DNA of 64,000 nt. It comes from Salinivirgaceae bacterium (GTDB taxonomy: Bacteria; Bacteroidota; Bacteroidia; Bacteroidales; SZUA-534). Below, piece by piece: positions 39,934-49,110 of this stretch (within the stretch, counting starts at the first letter, position 1; each line of letters begins with the position of its first letter). Where the stretch lies: contig JAFXQB010000025.1 of the NCBI GenBank assembly GCA_017527435.1, forward strand, positions 124,001-188,000, written 5' to 3'. The notes below the pieces were generated by a model. That model was given only the letters and a program-made list of their open reading frames with translations. It was not told the DNA's origin and searched no databases. Both the position numbers and the translations under genes were made by a program.

Positions 39934-42159
39934 AACTCTCAACGTTAATCCCACTCGTCGCGGCTTGCCTTTTGCGATAAATGAGCGCCCGACTGATGTG
40001 AAATGGAACGTGCCAAAATCGGTGTCGGCAATGTTTTTTGCCCAAAGTTGCAGGTTCCACTTGCTTCCGCCCGTACCCACCGACGCGCCAATGAGCGAGT
40101 AGTAGTCTTGCCAAACACTGTTTTCGTCGTCCCAATAGATGCGGCCCGCGCCCTGATAGTTGATTTGTGCCGACACTGTGTTTACGAACTGTCCGTCAAA
40201 GGTTTGCGAGAAATCGGCCTGAGCCGAAACGGTGTGCTGCGGCACGTATGGCAGGCGGTTGCCGCTGAAATCGGCCAATCCGTTGTTGTAGTCGGTGAAA
40301 GTGGCGTTGGTGAAGCCATATCCTGCCGACAGTTTAACCCAATCGGCGGGTTGGGCTGTCAGCGATGTCTCAGCGCCAACAGAGCGGGTGCGTCCCGCAT
40401 TGGTCATCATACGGCCAGTGCCCTTGCCTGCAGGGAAGACGGTGAGCTGCTGGTCGGTGCAAATGATGTAGAACAGCGCCACATCGGCGGTGAACTTGCG
40501 ATTGTCGGTGCTCAAGTGTGTTCCAATCTCATAATTCCAATCGTGCTCTGGCTGATAGTCAATTACTTCGTCGATGGGGTAGCCTTGCAGGCTGTTTTCG
40601 AACCGCATTCCCAAATCGCCCATCAGGTCGGCCTTCATCTGGTTTTGCAGAATGTCGGAAAACATCTGCGTGTTGTAGCCGCCCGACTTGAATCCGCGCG
40701 ACACCGATGCATATATATATTGGTCGTTGATGACATATTGAGCCGACAGTTTGGGCAGAATCTCAAAAAATGTTTGCGACTCGTTTCCGTCAATGGCCGT
40801 GGTCAATGGTTTGAATCGGTTGCCCATTGTGTACGAAAAGTTGTAGTGCACGGTGGCGCTGTTCTCGTAATCGAAAGCAACGCGTTCATAATCAACGCGA
40901 AGTCCTGCTGTCAGCACAAAATTGGAAATTTTGTATTCGGCTTGTCCATAGGCTGCCAATCCCATGGTGGGTGTTGTGAACTTGCTTTCAACAGTGAACG
41001 CTTTCTCGCTGAAACTCAGGCTGTCATTGGGGAAAACCGTGTGCATTCCTTTGTTTGCGTTGTCCAAAATTAGTTCTTGAATGCCATCGGCCTTGAACTG
41101 TACAGGCGCATCCATCTTGTTATATTTGAAAAATGCTGATATGCCGCTCAACCAATTGATTGCTTGTGTTTTATCGGAATTTTGGAACATCAGTTCATTG
41201 CTGATGGTGTATTCTTCCTGCTTTTGTTGCAGAGTGAACATCCGCTTTGTGGTGAAGTCCTGATCGAGATGCAGGTCGTCGGCCAAATACTGAACCGACA
41301 GTACATTACGGATGCTGATTTTGCTTGTATTGTACTGAGCCACAAGCCCGTCGGCGATGTGCAGCCGTTGGTAGCCGCAAGTGTCGTTGTAGGCCACGGG
41401 CAGTGGTTTGCGCAGGGCAGTGTCCAACTGTGCATAGGCATAACCGCCTTCGTCGGAAATATTGATTGTCAGCGAATTATCGAATTGCCAATGGCCCATG
41501 TTTTTCCACATCAGCCGCAGGCGGGCGCTGCCGTTGTTGCGCCAGTCGCACTTGTCGCCAGTGAATTGGTTGGTGAAGAATCCGCCAGTGTGGCCCGCGC
41601 TTAGTCCAAGGCTGAAGCCGAAATTGTTGGTCGGTCGGCTGTAGAAAGCAGCCGTGGCGCGCAGAGTGCGGCCGTTGCCAGCGTCGATGCTGATGCGGGT
41701 CCCTGTGTAATCGAATGGTGAGAGCGTTGTCACGGTGATGATTCCGCCAATGGTGTTGCGGCCGTAGAGTGTTCCCTGCGGTCCGCGCAGAACATCGATT
41801 CGGCGGACATCCCACAGCGGGGCGTCGAAGCAGTTTTTGTTCAGAAACGGCATATTATCAACGTACATTCCAACCGACGGATTATCGATTCGGCTGCCGA
41901 TACCGCGCACGTAAACCGACGATGTGATGCTTGAGCCATAGTCGGGAATATGCAGGTTGGGGGTGGCGGCGGCAAAGTCTTGAATTGATTTAATCTGTTG
42001 TCGTTCAATGTCTTTCAGGTAGAACGATGATGAAGATACAGGCATTGTCCGCATATCGGCTCGCACCTTGAACGATGCCGTAACGTCAACGCCTTCAATG
42101 CTGATTGAAGTGTCGGCCTGAGCCACCATCGATGTGAGAAGAATGCCTAAAAAGAACAT
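39925..42159 (-). CDS. TonB-dependent receptor
   Basis: 744 residues with a short signal peptide (about 1-15, ending VAQA). There is no carboxypeptidase-regulatory domain, unlike the other two large barrels here. The plug (about 35-150) shows KDIERQQIKSIQDFAAATPN, VYVRGIGSRIDNPSVGMYVD and VRRIDVLRGPQGTLYGRNTI, the classic siderophore/vitamin-type receptor motifs, followed by a 22-strand barrel ending KPRRVGLTLRVMI. It is of proteobacterial receptor style (iron, cobalamin or similar). Paired with a calycin-like lipoprotein and an AraC regulator downstream. Confidence 0.93.
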   Translation of the reverse strand: MFFLGILLTSMVAQADTSISIEGVDVTASFKVRADMRTMPVSSSSFYLKDIERQQIKSIQDFAAATPNLHIPDYGSSITSSVYVRGIGSRIDNPSVGMYVDNMPFLNKNCFDAPLWDVRRIDVLRGPQGTLYGRNTIGGIITVTTLSPFDYTGTRISIDAGNGRTLRATAAFYSRPTNNFGFSLGLSAGHTGGFFTNQFTGDKCDWRNNGSARLRLMWKNMGHWQFDNSLTINISDEGGYAYAQLDTALRKPLPVAYNDTCGYQRLHIADGLVAQYNTSKISIRNVLSVQYLADDLHLDQDFTTKRMFTLQQKQEEYTISNELMFQNSDKTQAINWLSGISAFFKYNKMDAPVQFKADGIQELILDNANKGMHTVFPNDSLSFSEKAFTVESKFTTPTMGLAAYGQAEYKISNFVLTAGLRVDYERVAFDYENSATVHYNFSYTMGNRFKPLTTAIDGNESQTFFEILPKLSAQYVINDQYIYASVSRGFKSGGYNTQMFSDILQNQMKADLMGDLGMRFENSLQGYPIDEVIDYQPEHDWNYEIGTHLSTDNRKFTADVALFYIICTDQQLTVFPAGKGTGRMMTNAGRTRSVGAETSLTAQPADWVKLSAGYGFTNATFTDYNNGLADFSGNRLPYVPQHTVSAQADFSQTFDGQFVNTVSAQINYQGAGRIYWDDENSVWQDYYSLIGASVGTGGSKWNLQLWAKNIADTDFGTFHFTSVGRSFIAKGKPRRVGLTLRVMI

Positions 42160-42184
42160 TGCCTGTCGTTTTCAAAATTCGCGG

Positions 42185-42192
42185 CAAAAGTA
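42185..42192 (-). promoter_or_regulatory. -7 box of the TonB receptor gene
   Basis: TACTTTTG on the minus strand, full match to TAnnTTTG, 25 bp before the ATG. No -33 TTTG at normal spacing. Confidence 0.45.
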
Positions 42193-42279
42193 GATTCTTG
42201 CCAGCTTTTCCGATTAGGACAAAATCGGCTTTATTTGGTACTTTTTGGGGAATTCTGTGCCTTTTTATTCGTAAAAACA

Positions 42280-42307
42280 GCAAAAGGCCGCCTCCCGGCG
42301 ACCTTTC
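42280..42307 (-). terminator. Intrinsic terminator after guaB
   Basis: On the minus strand AAAGGTCGCC, a GGGA loop and GGCGGCCTTT pair with one mismatch, followed by TTGCTGTTTTT; 23 bp past the guaB stop. Confidence 0.7.
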
Positions 42308-42330
42308 ACACTATCAATTAACAACTTAAA

Positions 42331-43824
42331 TCAATTCTGGTCCTTCAGAATCACATCGTGAGCGCCGCCTTCGATGATTGATGTCGATGAAACGACGGTG
42401 ATTTTCGCATTCTGCTGCAACTCTTTGATTGACAGCGAACCGCAGCTGCACATTGTGGCGCGGATTTTGCCCAAAGTGAGAGCCAGGTTGTCCTTCATCT
42501 TGCCAGCGTAAGGCACGTAGCTGTCAACGCCTTCCTCGAATTTCAGAGCAGCGGCGCCGCCCATATCGTAGCGCTGCCAGTTCTTTGCGCGGTTCGAGCC
42601 CTCGCCCCAGTATTCCTTCACAATGCGGTTGCCGATGGTGAGTTTCTTGGTCGGCGACTCGTCGAAGCGGGCAAAGTAGCGGCCCATCATCAGGAAGTCG
42701 GCGCCCATAGCCAGAGCCAGCACCATATGGTAGTCCTGCACAATGCCGCCATCGGAGCAGATTGGAATATAGATTCCTGTTTTCTGGAAGTAATCGTCGC
42801 GAGCGGCTGCCACATCCATCACTGCAGTGGCCTGACCGCGGCCAATGCCCTTCTGCTCGCGGGTGATACAGATTGAGCCGCCGCCAATACCAATCTTAAT
42901 GAAATCGGCGCCTGCGGCAACCAGGTAGTCAAAACCTTCTTTATCAACAATATTGCCAGCGCCAACCTTTACCTTGTCGCCGTATTTTGCCTTAATCCAC
43001 TTCAGCGTCTCAAGCTGCCATTCCGAGTATCCGTCCGACGAGTCGATGCAGAGCACATCGGCGCCAGCCTCGACCAGTGCCGGAACGCGCTGCTCATAGT
43101 CGCGGGTGTTGATGCCGGCGCCCACAAGCAGTTTCTTGTTCGAGTCCGACAGTTCGTTCGGGTTCTCGTGGTGGCTGTCGTGGTCCTTGCGGAAGACGAA
43201 GTACATAAGTTTCTGATTCTCATCGATAATGGGCAGAGTGTTGAGTTTGTTGTCCCAGATGAGTTGGTTGGCGTCGCTCAGCGAGATGCCCAGTTTGCCG
43301 ACGGTCAGTTTGTCGAACGGCGTCATATGCTGCGCCACCTTGTCGTTCAGGTCGTCCTTGTCGGTGCGGTAGTCACGGCTCGTAATCATACCCAGCAGGC
43401 GGCCGTTGGGCGTTCCGTCGTCGGTCACGCCGATGGTTGAGTGGCCGGTGCGCTGAATCAGGTCGAGCACGTCGTAGAGCGTGTTGTCGGGTTTCACGTT
43501 CGAGTCGCTGGTAACGAACCCGGCTTTGAATTTCTTGACGCGGCGAACCATATCAGCCTGTGACTCAATGGGCTGCGAGCCGAATATGAACGACAGGCCG
43601 CCGTTGCGGGCAAGTTCGATAGCCAGGCCCGAGTCGGAAACCGACTGCATAATGGCCGACACAAACGGAATGTTCAGGTTGATGGCCGACTCTTCGCCCT
43701 TCTTGAATTTCACAAGCGGCGTGCGGAGCGACACGTTTGTGGGAATGCACTGTTTGGTTGTGAGTCCCGGAATCAGCAGAAACTCGCCAAATGTTCTTGA
43801 TACGTCGTTGAAAATCTTTGCCAT
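42331..43824 (-). CDS. guaB: IMP dehydrogenase
   Basis: 497 residues. It oxidises IMP to XMP with NAD, the committed step to GMP. A TIM barrel is interrupted by a CBS pair (about 110-230). The active-site loop is [20 protein letters not shown] with catalytic Cys319; the usual bacterial loop reads GPGSICTTR, so this one belongs to the longer, divergent IMPDH subgroup that starts with [20 protein letters not shown]. The flap [21 protein letters not shown] is present. Monocistronic with a terminator. Confidence 0.95.
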   Translation of the reverse strand: MAKIFNDVSRTFGEFLLIPGLTTKQCIPTNVSLRTPLVKFKKGEESAINLNIPFVSAIMQSVSDSGLAIELARNGGLSFIFGSQPIESQADMVRRVKKFKAGFVTSDSNVKPDNTLYDVLDLIQRTGHSTIGVTDDGTPNGRLLGMITSRDYRTDKDDLNDKVAQHMTPFDKLTVGKLGISLSDANQLIWDNKLNTLPIIDENQKLMYFVFRKDHDSHHENPNELSDSNKKLLVGAGINTRDYEQRVPALVEAGADVLCIDSSDGYSEWQLETLKWIKAKYGDKVKVGAGNIVDKEGFDYLVAAGADFIKIGIGGGSICITREQKGIGRGQATAVMDVAAARDDYFQKTGIYIPICSDGGIVQDYHMVLALAMGADFLMMGRYFARFDESPTKKLTIGNRIVKEYWGEGSNRAKNWQRYDMGGAAALKFEEGVDSYVPYAGKMKDNLALTLGKIRATMCSCGSLSIKELQQNAKITVVSSTSIIEGGAHDVILKDQN

Positions 43825-43966
43825 TTTTGTTGCGTTTTTCGGAATAAAAAAAATTTTGCAATGATACGGAATTTGGTTGGTTCTGATAGCCGTCGACGCG
43901 GATTTTTTTCGGATTAATTATTAGCACTTGCCGGCAAAAAGAATTTTAACGAACCATATATAATGA

Positions 43967-43974
43967 TACATTTG
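43967..43974 (+). promoter_or_regulatory. -7 box of the FISUMP-type lipoprotein gene
   Basis: TACATTTG, full match to TAnnTTTG, 44 bp before the ATG at 44019, in an AT-rich leader. Confidence 0.45.
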
Positions 43975-44018
43975 TCTAATCAAAAAAACATTCATTCTCA
44001 AACTTTAAAAAAACTATT

Positions 44019-44783
44019 ATGAGAAAATTTTTATGGGCAACAATCAGTGTTGCATTGATTTCGATGGCATTTGTGGCTTGCGACAAAGATGATGATGAGT
44101 CAAATTCTAGAAAAGTGGTTGATTTAGGACTGCCAAGTGGTACACTATGGGCAACTTGCAATGTGGGTGCCGATAATCCTTGGGACTACGGTGACAATTT
44201 TGCTTGGGGCGAAACTGAAACCAAGGCTAACTTTGGTTGGGAGACATATAAATATTGCGACGGAACCGATAGCACACTTACAAAGTATTGCAATAAAGAA
44301 GAGTGTGGCAAAGATGGTTACACGGATAAACTAACTGCTCTTGAAGCAGCCGATGATGCCGCTACTGCCTATTGGGGCTCAGACTTTTTCACACCAACCG
44401 TTGATGATTGGTATGAACTTATATATCAATGCGTTTGGATTATGACAGATAATTATGACAACCATAATGTGAGCGGTTTCATTGTGTACAAAGCCAAATC
44501 TGATGACCACAAAGGTCATTTTATTAAAATTAATGATTCTGACAGATATACAGATTACTCACTTTCCGATGCACATATTTTCATTCCTAGCGAACTTACC
44601 ATATCACGCGATCTTATTGATATTATTGGTGGTCCTTTGGATACTGATTTTTTTAATACGAAGTATTGGTCATCTTCCCTTTTTACAATTGATCCTACTT
44701 GTGCGATTATTTTCGGAAGTGGTGATATGGAATTCTCCAGCCGTGGACAGGGATTCCCTATCCGCCCCGCCCGCCTCAAATAA
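44019..44783 (+). CDS. Lipoprotein with FISUMP-type domain
   Basis: 254 residues with a lipobox FVAC (Cys21) and the acidic DKDDDES after it. The domain begins VVDLGLPSGTLWATCNVGA and continues with WDYGDNFAWGETETK and WGSDFFTPTVDDWYELI, the pattern of the Fibrobacter succinogenes major paralogous (FISUMP) domain found in large paralogous sets in Bacteroidales. It ends FPIRPARLK, also typical. Surface lipoprotein of unknown function, clearly AT-richer than its neighbours. Confidence 0.88.
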   Translation: MRKFLWATISVALISMAFVACDKDDDESNSRKVVDLGLPSGTLWATCNVGADNPWDYGDNFAWGETETKANFGWETYKYCDGTDSTLTKYCNKEECGKDGYTDKLTALEAADDAATAYWGSDFFTPTVDDWYELIYQCVWIMTDNYDNHNVSGFIVYKAKSDDHKGHFIKINDSDRYTDYSLSDAHIFIPSELTISRDLIDIIGGPLDTDFFNTKYWSSSLFTIDPTCAIIFGSGDMEFSSRGQGFPIRPARLK

Positions 44784-44806
44784 TCAGATATAATCGCATA
44801 AAACAC

Positions 44807-44845
44807 AAAGGCCTGCCTCCGCTGTTAGGATGCAGGCCTTTTTTA
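44807..44845 (+). terminator. Intrinsic terminator after the FISUMP lipoprotein gene
   Basis: Perfect stem AAAGGCCTGC / GCAGGCCTTT with a 15-nt loop and T-run. Confidence 0.85.
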
Positions 44846-44852
44846 TGGTATT

Positions 44853-44880
44853 GTAGAGACGCGGCGTGCCACGTCTCTAC
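44853..44880. repeat. 28-bp near-palindrome of the GTAGAGACG family
   Basis: Arms GTAGAGACG and CGTCTCTAC with an inner GGC/GCC; one mismatch. Same family as 31872-31901. Confidence 0.85.
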
Positions 44881-44896
44881 TATGTACAGACCTAAT

Positions 44897-45970
44897 TCAG
44901 CAATGGTCGTGCTCGCCGCACTCGCAGCCGTGTTCTTCAAACTCGAGCGTGGTGTGGCCGATTCCCAGCCCTGCCATCGTGTGCTTTATGTCGGTTTTAA
45001 TGCGTTGCATATCAGCCAGATTGCCAACCACCACGTGAGCCGTGGCCGCGTTTTCGGTGGTGCTGATGGCCCACACGTGCAGATGGTGGATTTCTTCAAC
45101 GCCTTCAACTTCGCCGATTTCGTGCATCAGCACATCGGTGTCGATTGACGACGGAACACCGTCCAAAGCCAAACGCAGACTGTCTTTCAGCAAATCCCAG
45201 GTTGAGATGATGATGATAACCGCAACCGCCAGCCCAATGATGGCATCGATGAAATACCAGCCCGTGAACAGAATCACCACACCCGAAACCACCACGCCGA
45301 CTGATACCAGCGCGTCGGCGGCCATATGCAGATAGGCGCCCTTCACGTTCAGGTCTTTGTCTTTCTTGTCGATAAACAGATAAGCCGTCAAGCCGTTGAT
45401 AACCACACCAATGGCTGCCGTGATGATTATCACTTTTCCGCCCACAGGTTCGGGGTTGAGCAGTTTCTCAACACTCTCATACACGATGAATACCACCGCC
45501 ACAATCAGAATCAGCGCGTTGAGCAGCGACACCAGAACGGTGCTTTTCTTGTAGCCGTAGGTGTAGTGGTGCGATGCCTTGCGCTTGGCCATCCTGAAGG
45601 CGATGAGCGCCAGCAGCAGGCTTGCCACATCACTCAGGTTGTGGCCCGCGTCGGCCAGCAGGCCCATCGAGTTGCTAACCCAGCCGGCAACGGCTTCGGC
45701 CACCACAAACAGCACATTCAGCATTATGCCCGCCACAAACGCCTTGCTGAGCGATGTCAGCTCGTGGCTGTGGTGATCGTGGTGGTGATGCCCGTGTTCG
45801 CCGTGATGGTGGTGGTGATGTTCGTGCTCGCCATCTTCATCGTGGTGATGATGGTGGTGTTCGTGTTCACCATCGTGATGATGATGGTGTTCGTGCTCAC
45901 CGTCGTGATGGTGGTGATGCTCGCTTTGCTCGTGATTTTGAGCTATTTCGTCGATTTCCTTGGTTTCCAT
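44897..45970 (-). CDS. Cation diffusion facilitator (zinc/metal exporter) with large His-rich N-terminus
   Basis: 357 residues. The N-terminal tail (13-69) carries 34 His in tandem GEHEHHHHH-type units separated by Asp/Glu/Gly. Six membrane helices follow; helix II has the metal site LLADAGHNLSDVASLLLA, and helix V has HMAADALVSVGV. The C-terminal cytoplasmic domain (about 275-345, IGEVEGVEEIHHLHVWAIST) is a CDF metallochaperone-like fold, and the end CECGEHDHC adds more ligands. It is a CzcD/ZitB-type antiporter for Zn, Co or Cd. Monocistronic. Confidence 0.96.
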   Translation of the reverse strand: METKEIDEIAQNHEQSEHHHHHDGEHEHHHHHDGEHEHHHHHHDEDGEHEHHHHHHGEHGHHHHDHHSHELTSLSKAFVAGIMLNVLFVVAEAVAGWVSNSMGLLADAGHNLSDVASLLLALIAFRMAKRKASHHYTYGYKKSTVLVSLLNALILIVAVVFIVYESVEKLLNPEPVGGKVIIITAAIGVVINGLTAYLFIDKKDKDLNVKGAYLHMAADALVSVGVVVSGVVILFTGWYFIDAIIGLAVAVIIIISTWDLLKDSLRLALDGVPSSIDTDVLMHEIGEVEGVEEIHHLHVWAISTTENAATAHVVVGNLADMQRIKTDIKHTMAGLGIGHTTLEFEEHGCECGEHDHC

Positions 45971-46101
45971 AGTCGATGATTTTTATTTAATTATTGGCAA
46001 AAATATTGGGTTGGTCGTGCAACTTGGTTGCAAAGTTTCAGGGCACGGCACTTTCTTTTTGTATGCCTGTTCCCAGCCGTTTTTTTTGTTAAAAAGCGAT
46101 T

Positions 46102-46109
46102 TACCTTTG
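46102..46109 (+). promoter_or_regulatory. -7 box of the AddB-like gene
   Basis: TACCTTTG, full match to TAnnTTTG, 63 bp before the ATG at 46173; a T-rich TTTG lies at 46085-46088 but at a short 13-bp spacing. Confidence 0.4.
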
Positions 46110-46172
46110 TATTGTGTCAGTAGCCCAATCCGGGTATTGGCGATAAAGAGTTCGAATCACGATTTTTCAGAT

Positions 46173-49106
46173 ATGACCACATTCCTTCATGATGTTGCTG
46201 AATATTTGCTGAACCACTATTCCGACGGGTTCCGCGACTGCTGTGTTGTGTTCCCGAACCAGCGTTCATCAGTTTATTTCTGCAACGAACTGAAGAAAAT
46301 CAATCAAAAGGTGATTTGGCTGCCGGCGATTTTTACCATCGATGAGTTTATTCGCAAAATCAGCGGGCAGAAGCTGGCAACACTCATAGAGCAACTTGCG
46401 ATTCTGTATCAGGTTCATAAGGAAGCGGCAAAAAGTCTTAATCCCGATAGGGAAGACGAGTCGTTTGACCGCTTTTTCCCATGGGCGCAGACCATTTTGG
46501 CCGATTTCAACGACATCGATAAATATTTGGTCGATGCCAAATCGCTGCTGCGCAACATTCAGGAAATCAAGAAGCTCGATAGTGCCATCGATTATCTGAC
46601 CGACGAGCAGCGGAATGCAGTTGAAGAGTTTTTCTATGTGATTGGCGATGGCAAATCGAAGCTGAAAAAGAAGTTCCTTGACATCTGGCAAGTTCTGCTG
46701 CCAATGTATGAAATGTTTTGCAAACGGCTAAACGACAAGGGGTTGGCCTACGAGGGTCAGGTTTACCGCAGGGCTGCCGAAACCATTGGCTCGGCCGACT
46801 ACGAACTTCCGTTCAAGAAGGTGTTTTTCATCGGCTTCAACGCTATCACTAAGAGTGAGGAAAAAGTGTTCAGCGTTCTCAAGGCGCAAGGTAAGGCTTT
46901 GTTTTTCTGGGACTACGACCAGTCGTTCATCGATGACAAATATCAGATGGCCGGATTTTTCCTGCGTCGCTTCGTAGTTGAATTTGCCGAGCCCGATGAT
47001 TTTGCCGCCAACCACCGGTTCGACACCACCAACCGCAAGATAACCGCCTATGCATCGCCTACTGTGAGCGGGCAAATGTCGGTGGTGGCCAGGCAGCTGG
47101 CTTTGACGCCTGCCGCCGAGCTCTCTGACACAGCACTTGTGCTTGCCGACGAGAATCTGCTGATGAGCGCCATTGAGCATGTGGCACCGTATGTTTCTGA
47201 TATGAACGTGACTATGGGCTACAAACTTAGAAACTCAGTGGCGGGGCAGTGGATTGAGCAGTTGGTGCAGTTGCAGGCCAACAAACGCACTGTTGAGTCA
47301 GGCACGACTTTCTATTATAAAAATGTGCTGGCACTGCTGCAACATCCGTTTCTGGTGTCGGCAAGCGAGCAGTTTGTGGCCGATTTAGCGGCTCGCATCA
47401 AGACAGAAGCACTGTTCCAGGTTCCGATGAGCGTGTTCGAAACCGATGAGTTCGCCAAAATGCTGTTTGTCGCCATCGACAATCCGCACGATTTTTCGAA
47501 CTATCTGCTCGGCGGTCTGAAGCAGCTGATGAGCATTTGGGCTCAGTTGCCTGATGATGAAGGCAACAAGTGGGTTATCCAGCAGGAACTGGTTTACCGG
47601 CTTATACTGCAGATTCAGCAACTCGACACCGAACTCGCTAACGAGCAGCTCGAAGTGGATATGACAACGTATTTCAAACTGCTTCGGAAATATGTGGGGT
47701 CATTGAGCGTGCCGTTTAGTGGTGAGCCTATCAAGGGACTTCAGCTGATGGGTTTTCTTGAAACCCGAAACGTCGATTTCCGCAATCTTATAATATTGAG
47801 TGTCAACGAAGGCGTTCTGCCAGCCGATACCACGTCGGCCACATTTGTGCCGTTCAGCCTGCGGCGCGCATTCGGCATGCCAACCCACGACGACCGTGAG
47901 TCGATGTATGCCTACTATTTCTACCGTCTGCTGCAAAGGGCTCAGAACGTGACGCTTACATATTTTGTCGGTAAAACCAACGGAAAAAACGGCGAACCGA
48001 GCCGTTACATAATGCAGTTGCTCTACGACGGCGATCGCGCCATTCAGAAGGTGTTGCGTTCCGACATTAATTTTGCCGCCAACCAGCCGCTGACAATAGC
48101 CAAAGATGAGCACACAATGCAGTTGCTGCGCAATTATGTGGTTGACGACAGACCGTTCGACAAAGTGAAAAAACTGTCGCCCAGCGCCATTGTGGCCTAT
48201 CAGAAGTGCCAGTTGCAATTCTATTTCGGGCGGGTGCTCGGTCTCGAACCCGACAGCGAGACTGACGAGAACATCGACATCCGGCAGTTTGGGCTCATTT
48301 TCCATAGTGCCATGTGCAAGATTTACAGCGATTTTTTGGAAAAGAAGGTCAAGGTTTCCGGCAATGACATTCGTGGACTGAAGAAAGAATTCATCGAATC
48401 GAAAATCGAAGAAGCCTTTGTCGATGAGATTTTTAAAAGCAATGCCGCCCTTTGCGAGAAAATCAAAAGCGGCCAGCGCAAACTCACCGACGAACTGAAC
48501 GGCAACAACAAGATGGTTTACAGCGTAATACAAAAATACGTAAATGCACAGTGCGCCTACGATGCCGAAACAGCTGACCAGTCGCCGATTGAATTTCTAG
48601 GTCTCGAAAAAGATGGTGTCATGCTGTTTCCGGTTGAAGTGAACGGCGAGCGGTTCAGCATCAAGATTGGCGGCACCATCGACCGCATCGACCGCACTAA
48701 TGGAAGTGTAAGGGTTATCGATTATAAGACAGGAAAAAACGAAGTAACTTGCCCATCGGTTGATGATGTGTTTAATCCTGCAAAAATTGACGACTACAAG
48801 GGAATACTGCAGACTCTGATTTATTGCATGATGGTTGACCACGAAATGCCCGCATGCGATGTGATGACACCATATCTGTTCAAAACCACGCGGTTAGGCA
48901 GCGGTGATTCATTCAAAGTTTGCAGTAAAAAAGACGCTTTCAGCGAAGGTAATTTTATGCGTGTGGCTGACATGGTTCGCGACAGTCTTGGCAAAATCCT
49001 TGGCCAACTGTTCGACCCTGAACAACCATTCAAGCAAACCGACAATGAAGAAAACTGTAAGCATTGTAATTTCTTTTATTTCTGTAATAAACAATCAATC
49101 AATTAA
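46173..49106 (+). CDS. AddB/RexB-like PD-(D/E)XK exonuclease with Fe-S cluster
   Basis: 977 residues from the ATG at 46173; the frame stays open to 45960 but overlaps the divergent exporter gene. Most of the protein is a degenerate UvrD-like helicase body (VVFPNQRSSVYFCNELKK at the N-terminus, without a good Walker A). The C-terminal nuclease domain has RVIDYKTGKNE with Asp850 and Lys852 and the QTLIYCMM helix. The iron-sulfur cysteines are Cys679 in YQKCQLQFYFG and Cys962, 965 and 971 in NCKHCNFFYFCNK, the AddB signature. It repairs double-strand breaks together with an AddA helicase, which is not in this window. The next barrel gene starts 4 bp later. Confidence 0.88.
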   Translation: MTTFLHDVAEYLLNHYSDGFRDCCVVFPNQRSSVYFCNELKKINQKVIWLPAIFTIDEFIRKISGQKLATLIEQLAILYQVHKEAAKSLNPDREDESFDRFFPWAQTILADFNDIDKYLVDAKSLLRNIQEIKKLDSAIDYLTDEQRNAVEEFFYVIGDGKSKLKKKFLDIWQVLLPMYEMFCKRLNDKGLAYEGQVYRRAAETIGSADYELPFKKVFFIGFNAITKSEEKVFSVLKAQGKALFFWDYDQSFIDDKYQMAGFFLRRFVVEFAEPDDFAANHRFDTTNRKITAYASPTVSGQMSVVARQLALTPAAELSDTALVLADENLLMSAIEHVAPYVSDMNVTMGYKLRNSVAGQWIEQLVQLQANKRTVESGTTFYYKNVLALLQHPFLVSASEQFVADLAARIKTEALFQVPMSVFETDEFAKMLFVAIDNPHDFSNYLLGGLKQLMSIWAQLPDDEGNKWVIQQELVYRLILQIQQLDTELANEQLEVDMTTYFKLLRKYVGSLSVPFSGEPIKGLQLMGFLETRNVDFRNLIILSVNEGVLPADTTSATFVPFSLRRAFGMPTHDDRESMYAYYFYRLLQRAQNVTLTYFVGKTNGKNGEPSRYIMQLLYDGDRAIQKVLRSDINFAANQPLTIAKDEHTMQLLRNYVVDDRPFDKVKKLSPSAIVAYQKCQLQFYFGRVLGLEPDSETDENIDIRQFGLIFHSAMCKIYSDFLEKKVKVSGNDIRGLKKEFIESKIEEAFVDEIFKSNAALCEKIKSGQRKLTDELNGNNKMVYSVIQKYVNAQCAYDAETADQSPIEFLGLEKDGVMLFPVEVNGERFSIKIGGTIDRIDRTNGSVRVIDYKTGKNEVTCPSVDDVFNPAKIDDYKGILQTLIYCMMVDHEMPACDVMTPYLFKTTRLGSGDSFKVCSKKDAFSEGNFMRVADMVRDSLGKILGQLFDPEQPFKQTDNEENCKHCNFFYFCNKQSIN

Positions 49107-49110
49107 GTCA

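Noticed and set aside
46152..46172. tRNA T-arm-like GAGTTCGAATCA
   Set aside because: The flanks do not form a T stem, acceptor stem or anticodon arm, so no tRNA is supported.
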